Origin: Roseibium sp. Sym1
Lineage (GTDB): Bacteria; Pseudomonadota; Alphaproteobacteria; Rhizobiales; Stappiaceae
DNA: 64,000 nt
Direction of reading: 5' to 3'
Assembly (NCBI RefSeq): GCF_027359675.1
Contig: NZ_CP114786.1
Coordinates: 6,630,564 to 6,694,563, forward strand
This document shows, one piece after another, positions 26,831-35,048 of this stretch. The notes under the pieces are model-generated. The model was not told where the DNA came from. It saw only the letters and a program-made list of their open reading frames with translations, and ran no database searches. The stretch's first letter is position 1. Each line of letters begins with the position of its first letter. The position numbers and the translations under genes are program-made.

Positions 26831-29758
26831 ATGGAAACACCTTTGATAACAGGCGCTTTTGCGCTGCTGCTGATCACGATTTCCCTGCTGCAGCCGCTCG
26901 CGCGCCGGCTCGGACTGGCACCCAGCGTCCTGTTGGCCACCGTCGGCACGCTGATCGGCATCCTGGCGATCTACCTGCGCTACACGGCCGAGACCGATTC
27001 CTTCAATGCCATAGCGGATGTCTTCATCAATCCTCCGCTGGATTCGGAGATGATCCTCTACATCTTCCTGCCGATCCTCCTGTTCCAGACCGCCCTGACC
27101 CTGGACGTCCGCAGGATCATGGAAGACATCGCGCCCATCCTGGTGATGGCCGTCGTCGCCGTCTTCGTCGCGACCGCCTTCATCGGCTTCGGCCTCTACC
27201 CGCTGGCCCTGCTGTTCTCCCTGCCCGAAATCGGGCTGATCGCCTGCCTCCTGCTCGGGGCAATCGTGGCAACAACCGACCCGGTGGCCGTCGTGGCCAT
27301 ATTCCGGGATATCGGCGCTCCGGCGCGTCTCGGCCGGATTGTCGAGGGCGAAAGCCTGTTGAACGATGCCGCGGCCATCGTGATCTTCGTCATCCTGCTG
27401 CACATGCTGACCGGTCAGAACTCCCTGACCGTCAGCGAAGCCCTGATCGCTTTCTGCCGGTCCTTTGCCGGCGGCATCATTGTCGGTGCTCTCCTGGGAC
27501 GGATCGCCGTCGGCCTGCTGCCGCTGATGCGCGATCTTCCGCTGGCGCAGGTGACACTCAGCCTGGCCCTGCCCTACGGCACCTACGTGCTCAGCGACCA
27601 GTTCGTCGATGTCTCGGCCGTGGTCGCGGTAGTTTGCGCCGGCACGGTGTTCAATTTTTACGGACTTGCCCGGATACAGCCCTCGAGCTGGCAGTTCCTG
27701 CATGCGGTCTGGGAGCAGATTTCGTTCTGGGCCGCCTCGCTGATCTTCCTGCTGTCGGCGATCCTGATCCCGCGCTTCGTGGAAGGTTTCACACCGCTCG
27801 ACATTTTGCTGTTGCTGATCGTGATCATTGCCGCCCTGGCCGCCAGAGGCGTCGTGATTTTTGGCGTGTTGCCGTTCCTGAGCGTGTTCAGGATGGGCCA
27901 GTCGGTCAACACCAAGTTCAAGACCGTGATCCTGTGGGGCGGCATGCGCGGCGCCGTCACCCTAACGCTTGCCCTGTCCGTGTCCGAACACCCGTTGCTG
28001 TCCACGGAGGTTTCGGGTTTCGTGACCAAGCTGGCCACGGGCTTTGTCCTGTTCACGCTCCTGGTCTATGGCACCAGCCTGAAACCGCTGATCCGCCTGC
28101 TCGGCCTCGACCGGCTCAATGCCCGCGACGAGGCACTGCGGACGCAGTTTCTGGCACTCGCCCTGTCGGACGTCCGCCACGAACTCGAAACGGCGGCCAG
28201 CAACTATCACATTGGCCCTGTCGTCACCGGTGCGGTCCTGAAGGACTACGAGGTCCGGGCCGCGGCAGCCGCGCAGACCAGCAAGCTGGAGGAGCTGAAG
28301 GATTGGGACCGTGTGCGCATGGGCCTGATCGCCCTCGCCGATCGCGAACAGCAGCTGGTTCTCGAGCATTTTCACGAGAAGACCCTCTCGGGCCGGTCGG
28401 TTTCACGTTTTCTGACGCTGACCGGCAGGACCGGTGACCTCGCCCGTAGCGACGGCCGGTCCGGCTACAACAAGGCCACGCGCCAGCCACTCAAGTTCGG
28501 CCTCGGTTTTCGCCTGGCCCAGACCCTGCAGCGACGCCTGCGCATTGCCCGCCCCCTTGCGATCCGGCTGGCCGACCGCTTCGAATTCCTGCTGGTCTAC
28601 AGGATCCTCGCCGACGAATTGATCGTCTTCAACAACCGGCGGATCAGGCCTCTCCTGGGCGACCGCGTTGCCGACATTCTCCAGGACACGCTGACGATCA
28701 GGCAAGACGAGACCCTGGCGGCCATCGACGCGTTGCGCCTGCAATATCCCGATTATGCCGACGCGCTCGAGGGCCAGTTCCTGCGCAAGGCCGGCGTTCG
28801 CCTCGAGGAAACAGCGTATGACGAGGCCAAGGAGCAGATGCTGATCGGCACGGAACTGCATCGCGACCTCCTGCGCGATGTCGAGCGCGCACGGCGTGAA
28901 TGCCACACCAGGCCGAAACTGGATCTCGGCCTCAAGACCCGTGAGCTGGTCAGCGCGCACCCCCTGTTCGCAGACCTGCCGAAGAAGCAGCAAAAGGCAA
29001 TCCGCCGCATGATGCGACCGCAATTCGCGACACCGGGCGAGACACTGATCCGCAAGGGCGACAGGGGCGACGCGGCCTATTTCATCGCGTCCGGTGCCGT
29101 GGAGGTGCGGACGCCGACCCACAACGTTCGTCTCGGACGTGGCGATGTTTTCGGCGAGATCGCCCTGATGACCGGAGGCCGGCGCAGCGCAGACGTGGTC
29201 GCGCTCGGCTATTGCCAGTTGCTGAGCCTCCGGGCGCAGGACTTCAAGGCCTTGATGAGCGAACACGAAGACCTGCGCCAGCACGTGGTCTCGCTTGCGA
29301 AAAAACGACAGCTGATGAATACGGACGACCAGGAGGCGGATATCGAGGATCCGGTGGTTCCCGTGTTTGTAGACGCTGCGATCACGTCCCGGGACGGCGA
29401 TACCGCGATCGACGACGGGGAACAGGTGTCCGAGATCAGCTCTGCGGAAACGGCGGCAGCCGAAGACGCCGAGTTGGACGAAACGGAAACCGTGCCTGAA
29501 GACGACAGGACGGTCACGCAGGAAGATGCAAATTCAGAGGAAGCTGCGCCAAAGGAACAATCCTCGGAGGAAGCCCGGCCAGTCGATGGTACACACGAGG
29601 AGCCTGGCGAGGCGAGACGAGAGCTTTCGGAAGAGAAGACCGGGCCAGATGCCGAGAAGCCCACTGAAACCAAGTCGGCACCGACCGGTGAAGACGCCAC
29701 TCGGGACGCGGCTGAAACCCGGAACAAGGACCTGAAGAAGGAAGCGGAAACGGCGTGA
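26831..29758 (+). CDS. CPA1-type Na+/H+ antiporter with cyclic-nucleotide-binding domain
   Basis: 975 residues from ATG 26831 (a GTG five codons upstream is possible). Residues 1-420 form the antiporter with about 12 helices and the CPA1 motifs ATTDPVAVVAIFRDIGAP and GESLLNDAAAIVIF that carry the ion-binding acids. A cytoplasmic helical linker (about 430-700) leads to a CAP_ED/cNMP domain (about 707-830: FATPGETLIRKGDRGDAAYF, GDVFGEIALMTGGRRSADV). The last 140 residues are a Glu/Asp/Thr-rich low-complexity tail. Sensing of cAMP/cGMP may gate cation exchange; inference from architecture. Confidence 0.9.
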   Translation: METPLITGAFALLLITISLLQPLARRLGLAPSVLLATVGTLIGILAIYLRYTAETDSFNAIADVFINPPLDSEMILYIFLPILLFQTALTLDVRRIMEDIAPILVMAVVAVFVATAFIGFGLYPLALLFSLPEIGLIACLLLGAIVATTDPVAVVAIFRDIGAPARLGRIVEGESLLNDAAAIVIFVILLHMLTGQNSLTVSEALIAFCRSFAGGIIVGALLGRIAVGLLPLMRDLPLAQVTLSLALPYGTYVLSDQFVDVSAVVAVVCAGTVFNFYGLARIQPSSWQFLHAVWEQISFWAASLIFLLSAILIPRFVEGFTPLDILLLLIVIIAALAARGVVIFGVLPFLSVFRMGQSVNTKFKTVILWGGMRGAVTLTLALSVSEHPLLSTEVSGFVTKLATGFVLFTLLVYGTSLKPLIRLLGLDRLNARDEALRTQFLALALSDVRHELETAASNYHIGPVVTGAVLKDYEVRAAAAAQTSKLEELKDWDRVRMGLIALADREQQLVLEHFHEKTLSGRSVSRFLTLTGRTGDLARSDGRSGYNKATRQPLKFGLGFRLAQTLQRRLRIARPLAIRLADRFEFLLVYRILADELIVFNNRRIRPLLGDRVADILQDTLTIRQDETLAAIDALRLQYPDYADALEGQFLRKAGVRLEETAYDEAKEQMLIGTELHRDLLRDVERARRECHTRPKLDLGLKTRELVSAHPLFADLPKKQQKAIRRMMRPQFATPGETLIRKGDRGDAAYFIASGAVEVRTPTHNVRLGRGDVFGEIALMTGGRRSADVVALGYCQLLSLRAQDFKALMSEHEDLRQHVVSLAKKRQLMNTDDQEADIEDPVVPVFVDAAITSRDGDTAIDDGEQVSEISSAETAAAEDAELDETETVPEDDRTVTQEDANSEEAAPKEQSSEEARPVDGTHEEPGEARRELSEEKTGPDAEKPTETKSAPTGEDATRDAAETRNKDLKKEAETA

Positions 29759-30007
29759 GGCCGGCAAAGCGCACATTGCCGGCCCAACTTTCGGAACCGG
29801 CTAAGCGCTATCATCTCACGTGGTGTCATCCCCTGCGGAATGTTCAGACTTGAGAGATGGTTTACGCCTGTTCGGGGACATGGTTTACACCTTTATCTAG
29901 TTCTCAGGTCTGAACACGGAAGCGGGGATGACAGTTTTGGGGAAGCGGCTTTCCAACCGAGTTGTTGGACGCGGATCGATCAAACGCCCTCACCGTCGTC
30001 CTTGCAG
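29759..30007. other. intergenic stretch before repeat island A
   Basis: About 250 bp after the antiporter stop. No gene; ATGGTTTAC occurs twice as a short direct repeat (near 29858 and 29880). The rest leads into the interrupted REP-like unit starting near 29996. Confidence 0.3.
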
Positions 30008-30016
30008 GGCCTGACC
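30008..30016. repeat. left 9-bp target duplication of element A
   Basis: GGCCTGACC immediately before the CACTG end of the element; the same 9 bases follow its other end at 30474-30482. It lies at the apex of a REP-like hairpin whose left half is 29996-30016. Confidence 0.75.
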
Positions 30017-30473
30017 CACTGGTGTCCGGTCAGGCAGGAGCCGCTGCGCGCAAACAGGCTTCGCCGCTTGTTCCCCTCTCCCTTTGGAGGGCAGGGCAAT
30101 CGCATTTGGCAGAGCATGGCCCCCTCTCCCTGTGGGAGAGGGTTGGGGTGAGGGAACAAACGCCTGAGACCTGCAGAAAAGTCTGCCCCCTCACCCGGAC
30201 CTTCGGTCCGACCTCTCCCCGTGGGAGAGGTAAATTTGGCGACTGCGGACAGGACGTTAGTCAAATGCGATTGCCCTGCCCTGGAGGGGGATGTTCGGGA
30301 ACCGGACAGAGGGGGGGCGCAGCGGTTCCTCGAATTCGGAAAAGGCCCTGTATGCTGAGAGATTGCCCCCCCCCTGTCTCCTGTCGGAGACATCTCCCCC
30401 TCCAGGGGGGCGACTGGAACAAGCGGCGAAATCTGTTTGCGCGCAGCGGCTCCTGCCCGACCGGACAGCAGTG
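30017..30473. mobile_element. MITE-like element A (transposase-less, 58-bp inverted ends)
   Basis: 457 bp bounded by inverted ends of 58 bp with four mismatches (left begins CACTGGTGTCCGGTC, right ends CCGGACAGCAGTG) and flanked by a 9-bp direct repeat. It has no plausible gene. Its right-hand core (30282-30427) matches element B at 52861-53008. A second palindromic element (30091-30281) has inserted within it. Removing the element and one duplication restores a REP-like hairpin sequence. Family name unknown to me. Confidence 0.75.
30085..30287. mobile_element. inner palindromic element nested in element A
   Basis: The insert 30091-30281 is flanked by TGGAGG at 30085-30090 and 30282-30287; element B has a single TGGAGG at the matching place (52861-52866). 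The ends are inverted: 21 bp at 30088-30108 pair exactly with 30262-30282. The middle (30121-30231) is a large imperfect palindrome of CCCTCTCCC/GGGAGAGGG and CCCTCACCC/GGGTGAGGG blocks, the style of rhizobial intergenic palindromes. Confidence 0.7.
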
Positions 30474-30482
30474 GGCCTGACC
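30474..30482. repeat. right 9-bp target duplication of element A
   Basis: GGCCTGACC directly after the CAGTG end of the element, followed by the right half of the interrupted REP-like hairpin (CGGCAATCCATACCGT, to 30498). Confidence 0.75.
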
Positions 30483-30536
30483 CGGCAATCCATACCGTTG
30501 CGATTCAACAGGTGACGGTATTCGCTTGGCACTGAA

Positions 30537-30573
30537 ACGGCATGGATGCCATGGTCGGGCCAGGGCATAACGA
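30537..30573. repeat. second REP-like unit, inverted (locus A)
   Basis: ACGGCATGGATGCC...GGGCATAACGA aligns by eye with the intact REP-like unit at 53121-53157 and is in opposite orientation to the interrupted unit at 29996/30498, so locus A was a two-REP (BIME-like) arrangement. Confidence 0.55.
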
Positions 30574-30594
30574 ACAGGTGGGCGTGAATGCCCC

Positions 30595-31401
30595 CTACCC
30601 CGCCTTCTGGATTTCCACCGAATGCGGATAGGGAATGGAAATGCCGCCGGCGTCGAACGCTTCCTTGACCGCCTTCAGCATGTGGAATTTCAGTTCCCAG
30701 TAGTCGCCGGCATCGCACCAGAGGCGCACGCCGAGGTCGACGGAACTGTCGCCCAGGTTGGTGAGCCGCACCCAGGGTTCCGGGTCCTTGTGGACACGTG
30801 CGTCCGCATTGGCGACATCGAGGATGATCTGGACCGCCTTGTCGATGTCGTCGCCATAGTCGATGCCGAAGGTCAGATCGAGGCGGCGGGTCGAATGGGC
30901 GGAGAAATTGGTCACCACGGTGCCCCAGGCCTTGCCGTTTGGCATGATGATCTGGACGTTGTCCGGGGTCACAAGCTCCGTCACGAAGATGTTGAGGTCC
31001 TTGACCGTTCCGGAAGTCCCGCCGATGTCGACAAACTGTCCGACCTTGTAGGGCCGGAAGATGATCAGCATCACACCCGCGGCCAGGTCACTGAGCGTTC
31101 CCTGGAGGGCAAGGCCGATGGCAAGCGTGCCGGCGCCGAGCACGGCGACCAGGCTGGTGGCCTGAATGCCGAAGAGCTGCAGGATCGCGATCACCGTGAT
31201 CAGCAGGATCAGCCAGCGTACGATCGAGGACGCAAAGCCGCCGATCGTGTCGTCGATGCGCGGGTGGCTGACAATCCGCTTCTTTGCAAGAGCGGCGAGA
31301 AATCCGGCCAGGAACCAGCCGATGATCAGTACAACTAGGGCTTTCACCGCGTTGATCACCAGTGGCATCCAGACGCTGACCTGGTCCATTGCGCTATCCA
31401 T
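30595..31401 (-). CDS. mscS: small mechanosensitive channel MscS
   Basis: 268 residues from ATG 31399-31401, which has GGAGAAG upstream; an ATG at 31434 lacks a site. Three membrane helices: two in the first 75 residues, then the pore helix SLVAVLGAGTLAIGLALQGT (about 83-102) with Gly/Ala packing and the following LSDLAAGVMLIIFRPYKVGQ, characteristic of MscS. The cytoplasmic beta domain contains GTSGTVKDLNIFVTEL and MPNGKAWGTVVTNFS. It opens under hypo-osmotic shock to release solutes. It lies next to the ankyrin-protein gene on the same strand, 141 bp upstream. Confidence 0.93.
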   Translation of the reverse strand: MDSAMDQVSVWMPLVINAVKALVVLIIGWFLAGFLAALAKKRIVSHPRIDDTIGGFASSIVRWLILLITVIAILQLFGIQATSLVAVLGAGTLAIGLALQGTLSDLAAGVMLIIFRPYKVGQFVDIGGTSGTVKDLNIFVTELVTPDNVQIIMPNGKAWGTVVTNFSAHSTRRLDLTFGIDYGDDIDKAVQIILDVANADARVHKDPEPWVRLTNLGDSSVDLGVRLWCDAGDYWELKFHMLKAVKEAFDAGGISIPYPHSVEIQKAG

Positions 31402-31542
31402 GAAATCTTCTCCGTCCTGAAAAAACGAATTCAATACGTAGAAGTTCTAACAGTGGATCGATTTGCTGGCCAGCACCGCGCTCCGTCAAATTCGGCTGGC
31501 ATCTTCGGCACCGGACAGACCGCCCCGGCGCCGTCACGGGCG

Positions 31543-33060
31543 TCAGGCCGGGCTCTCACGCCATTCCTCCAGAAACGCCACCATTTCCGGATTGCCGCAG
31601 CCGGCGATATAGCGTGGCTCGAGCACGCTCCCCGCTTCCAGAAGCAACCGCGCGCAGGAAACGTGATCCGCGTCCGGCCGGTGCGGCGCGAACTCGGAGC
31701 CATGGACCACCGTGTCGAGGGCGTCGCCGCCATAGCGGTTCCTGCGCGCCAGATCCGGACGAAAAGACAGGAAGAACGCCAATTCCGGCGCAAGGCCGTT
31801 CCAGCCGGCCAGATGCAGCGGCGGCAGGCCCATATAGTCGGTCTGGTCGGGATCCAGTCCCGCCGCGATCAGCGCCTTCAGGTGCCTAAGCCGTCCGGGT
31901 TGTCCCGCGAGCTCGGTGAGAAGGCTCCGGTCCTCCTCGCTGAGTGTGGCGAGGTCCAGTTTTCCGGGCTCTGGTGCTCCGTCCGCACAAGCGGCCAGTA
32001 CACTCTCGTTGGCGGACAAGGGGCCTGCATGACCCTGCCTCTCCAGATATTGCGCCGCCGCCCGGTTGCCGTGGATACGGGCCAGAGCATAGGCCGTGTG
32101 CCCGCTCCAGACAGCGTCCGCGTCCGCGCCGAATTCCAGGAGCAAGGCCATGACCTCTGGCGACCGGCCGCGCCGCACCGCCTGGTGCAGGGAGGGGATT
32201 GTGTTCATCGGCAGGCCGCTCGGGTGGTCCGGCTCGGTGACGTTCGGATCGGCCCCTGCCTCCAGAAGCAGCCGGACCTTGCGGATGTCGTCGAAATCGA
32301 GCGCGCGCGGCAGGGCGTTGGTTCCGTTCGGGCGGGCACCGTGCTTCAGAAGCAGCTCCAGCGCGTGCGCCTGGCCAAGCTCCGTCGCGTGATAGAGGCT
32401 CTCGTTGTCATTCGGATCGGCGCCCTTTTCCAGGAACCAGCGGCCGAGTTCGAAATTGTCGGCGTGACACAGCGCGCCATAGAGCGCGGAGAGCGTGTGA
32501 TCCGCGCCAGGCTCCGGTGGATAGCCGTCATTCACATCCGCGCCGTTCGCGACAAGCATCTCGGCGATCGCCAGCATGTCCGCCCGCTTTTCCGGACTGC
32601 GGTGGATTTCCCTGGAAAAGGCCAGATGCAGAAGAGGACTGCGCGGACCGACCTTGCGCGTGCCAGCAGCCGGGTCGGCGGCAAGGGCCGCATGTACCGC
32701 CGCCGGATCGATCAGGGCGACTTGCAGACCGAGATTGTCGTCTTTCAGCGACGGGTCATCCGCCAGGAGCCTGTCCGTGATCCAGTGCTGTCCATGATAG
32801 AGCGCGATCTTCAATCGCTCGGCTCTCTCGGCCCGGGTCATGGCCAAGGATTCATGCGCAAATTTCAGCTTCGGCCAGCTGTCGTGGCCGGCTTCGCGGG
32901 CAATCACATGCAGGAAATCGGCATGTCTCAGACCCTTCGCCGGATCGACATGGGCGGCAACGCGCGCAATCGCGTCCGCGTCCCCCTTCAAATGGGCCTT
33001 GCGCAGGCGGCGGGCGGATTTCTTGTAAGCCTCAAGGGAAGATGCAGGTCCGTCGGACAT
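31543..33060 (-). CDS. ankyrin-repeat protein
   Basis: 505 residues from ATG 33058-33060 (AGGAG upstream); a much longer frame to 33648 runs through the neighbouring SDR gene and is rejected. The N-terminal about 75 residues are a helical, charged region with HDSWPKLKFAHE. From about residue 110 there are ankyrin repeats with the usual ADVN/ADPN turns (NGADVNDG, KGADPNDN, HGARPNG, AGADPNVT, FGADADAV, AGLDPDQT). No signal peptide or enzyme domain is visible, so it is probably a cytoplasmic protein-binding scaffold. Partners unknown. Confidence 0.85.
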   Translation of the reverse strand: MSDGPASSLEAYKKSARRLRKAHLKGDADAIARVAAHVDPAKGLRHADFLHVIAREAGHDSWPKLKFAHESLAMTRAERAERLKIALYHGQHWITDRLLADDPSLKDDNLGLQVALIDPAAVHAALAADPAAGTRKVGPRSPLLHLAFSREIHRSPEKRADMLAIAEMLVANGADVNDGYPPEPGADHTLSALYGALCHADNFELGRWFLEKGADPNDNESLYHATELGQAHALELLLKHGARPNGTNALPRALDFDDIRKVRLLLEAGADPNVTEPDHPSGLPMNTIPSLHQAVRRGRSPEVMALLLEFGADADAVWSGHTAYALARIHGNRAAAQYLERQGHAGPLSANESVLAACADGAPEPGKLDLATLSEEDRSLLTELAGQPGRLRHLKALIAAGLDPDQTDYMGLPPLHLAGWNGLAPELAFFLSFRPDLARRNRYGGDALDTVVHGSEFAPHRPDADHVSCARLLLEAGSVLEPRYIAGCGNPEMVAFLEEWRESPA

Positions 33061-33248
33061 GGCTTTTCTCCTGTTTGAAAAGCCCGGGTGATCCGCTTGT
33101 GTCGGGCGCAGGTGAAAAACCGGCAAGTATCGTCGGGTGTCAGGGTGCTTTCGCTTTCCGCGGATCCGGCTGCCGCCCTCGTCGGCACCGGAATCCTGCA
33201 GGAACGGGCAAGGCATTGCAAGCCCGTTCCGGTGTCCACCCTCTCTGC

Positions 33249-34112
33249 TCAGCCTTTTGCGGGGCCGAGGTCGCAAGGCGCCTCGCTGTCGTCCGGCACG
33301 AAGAAATCCGGGGCCAGCGCAAGGCTCGGGTCGACACGGTACTTGTCGAAGTCGGTGACACCGCGGCTTGCCAGGAACGTGTCGTCGATAAGGAACTGGC
33401 CGGTGAACTCCTTCGACGGCGAGGTGAAGATCTCGTAGGCGGCATCGGCCAGGATGGCCGGCGTCCGGCTCTGCTGCATCATCTTGTCGCCGCCAATGAT
33501 GTTCTTGATCGCCGCCGTCGCGATCGTGGTGCGCGGCCAAAGTGCGTTGACCGCGATGCCCTTGGAGCGCAGCTCGCCGGCCAGGCCCAGCACCACAAGG
33601 CTCATGCCGTATTTGGCGATCGAATAGGGCGTGAACGGAGCGAACCACTTTTCCTGCATGTCGAGCGGCGGCGACAGCATCATGATATGCGGGTTGTCCG
33701 CGTTCTTGAGATGCTCGATCGCGTGTTTGGAACAGGCCAGAGTTCCGCGTGTGTTGATCTGGTGCATCAGGTCGAAACGCTTCATGTCGGTCTGCTGCAG
33801 GGGCGTGAGCTGGATGGCGCTGGCATTGTTCACCAGAATGTCGAGCCCGCCGAAATGGGCCGCCGTCTTGTCGATGGCTTCCTTGACGGCTTCATCGTCA
33901 CGAACGTCGAGCACCACCGGCAAAGCCTTGCCGCCCGCTGCTTCAATCTCTTCTGCGGCGGTAAAGATCGTGCCTTCGAGCTTCGGGTGGGGCTCGGCGG
34001 TTTTCGCCGCGACAGCGATGTTGGCGCCGTCACGCGCCGCGCGCAGTGCGATTTCCTTGCCGATTCCGCGTGAGGCGCCGGTGATGAAAAGTGTCTTCCC
34101 CTTCAGGGACAT
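33249..34112 (-). CDS. short-chain dehydrogenase (HSDL2-like)
   Basis: 287 residues from ATG 34110-34112 preceded by GGAGGA. NAD(P) motif TGASRGIGKEIALRAARDGA (11-30), NNASA near 93, and the active-site pair in YSIAKYGMS (Y/K near 166-170). The sequence LKGKTLFITGASRGIG and PFTPYSIAKYGMSLVVLGLA, with GELRSKGIAVNALWPRTTI, resembles the hydroxysteroid dehydrogenase-like 2 group, linked to fatty-acid metabolism. It is 174 bp downstream of the enoyl-CoA hydratase gene, with a palindromic repeat in between, and probably part of the same operon. Confidence 0.9.
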   Translation of the reverse strand: MSLKGKTLFITGASRGIGKEIALRAARDGANIAVAAKTAEPHPKLEGTIFTAAEEIEAAGGKALPVVLDVRDDEAVKEAIDKTAAHFGGLDILVNNASAIQLTPLQQTDMKRFDLMHQINTRGTLACSKHAIEHLKNADNPHIMMLSPPLDMQEKWFAPFTPYSIAKYGMSLVVLGLAGELRSKGIAVNALWPRTTIATAAIKNIIGGDKMMQQSRTPAILADAAYEIFTSPSKEFTGQFLIDDTFLASRGVTDFDKYRVDPSLALAPDFFVPDDSEAPCDLGPAKG

Positions 34113-34163
34113 GGTCGTTCCTCCATATGTCGCTTTGTGCGACGACCTTACGGTCTCCAATGT

Positions 34164-34271
34164 TGTCATCCCGGCCAAGCGAAGCGACGAGCCGGGACCC
34201 AGGATTCCGGGACCGTTGTTTTCCTCACCGAAGATGAAGTTTCCTGGGTCCCCGCTTCCGCGGGGATGACA
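34164..34271. repeat. 108-bp intergenic palindromic repeat
   Basis: Ends TGTCATCCC... / ...GGGGATGACA are inverted; the arms contain GGGACCCAGGA and TCCTGGGTCCC, which also pair. It is a different sequence from the REP-like units at 30 and 53 kb and resembles the widespread alphaproteobacterial GTCATCCC repeats. It lies between the enoyl-CoA hydratase and SDR genes and would form a long hairpin in their mRNA. Confidence 0.7.
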
Positions 34272-34285
34272 TTTCATTTTATGGC

Positions 34286-35029
34286 TCAGGCCTTCTTCTT
34301 CATCATAAAGGCCTGGAAGGCGGCGATGGTTTCCGGAGCGCTCAGACGGCTGGCGAAGATCCTGATCTCCTCCTCCACGCGATCCGACAGCACTGAAATG
34401 TCGCCGCGCAGCAGTTTTCTCGAGAGCGCCATGGCTTCAGGCGGCTTCGAGGCAATCTCCTTCGCGCATGCCAAAGCCGCCGCATCGACATCTCCCTCGA
34501 CCACTTCGTTGACGAGGCCGCAGGCGGCCGCCTTCTCCGCGGAGAAACCCTTGCCGAGGCACAGCAGCTCGAACGCCCGGGCATGGCCCATCAGCTGCGG
34601 ACCGAGCAGGCTGGACCCGGCCTCCGGCACCAGGCCGAGATCGACGAAAGGCGAGCGGATCAGGGAGCGCGGGCTGGCAAAGACCATGTCGCAATGCATC
34701 AGCAACGTTGTGCCGACACCGATGGCGATGCCGTCGACGGATGCGACCAGCGGCTTCTCGTTGCGGACCAGCGCCCGCAGGAAGTGCACGACCGGCGTTT
34801 CGTCGAGGCCGGCCTTGCCGGCATGTTGCAGGAAGTCGCCGATGTCGTTGCCGGCGGTAAAGACCTCCGGCTGGCCACAGATCAGCTGGCAGCGGATGCC
34901 GTCATCGCCGTTGCCGGTCTCGAGCGCTTCGGCAAGGGCGTTGTACATGTCCCCCGTCAGGGCATTCTTCTTCTCCGGCCGGTCCAGACGCAGGACCCGG
35001 ACGCCGTCTTCAATCGATTTCTGTATCAT
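34286..35029 (-). CDS. enoyl-CoA hydratase/isomerase
   Basis: 247 residues of the crotonase fold. LRLDRPEKKNALTGDMYNAL (about residues 13-32) and CGQPEVFTAGNDIGDF (51-66) form the CoA and first oxyanion-hole region, and VDGIAIGVGTTLLMHCDMVF (98-117) is the second. LGLVPEAGSSLLGPQLMG is normally where the catalytic Glu lies (E near 136). It ends AFQAFMMKKKA. It hydrates or isomerises a 2-enoyl-CoA in fatty-acid or branched-chain breakdown. It follows the acyl-CoA dehydrogenase gene by 19 bp. Confidence 0.9.
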   Translation of the reverse strand: MIQKSIEDGVRVLRLDRPEKKNALTGDMYNALAEALETGNGDDGIRCQLICGQPEVFTAGNDIGDFLQHAGKAGLDETPVVHFLRALVRNEKPLVASVDGIAIGVGTTLLMHCDMVFASPRSLIRSPFVDLGLVPEAGSSLLGPQLMGHARAFELLCLGKGFSAEKAAACGLVNEVVEGDVDAAALACAKEIASKPPEAMALSRKLLRGDISVLSDRVEEEIRIFASRLSAPETIAAFQAFMMKKKA

Positions 35030-35048
35030 CAGGTGCTCCAGGGCCGGT

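Noticed and set aside
33061..33648. N-terminal extension of the ankyrin protein
   Set aside because: It passes antisense-free but out of frame through the SDR gene on the same strand; a good ribosome site exists at the internal ATG 33058-33060.
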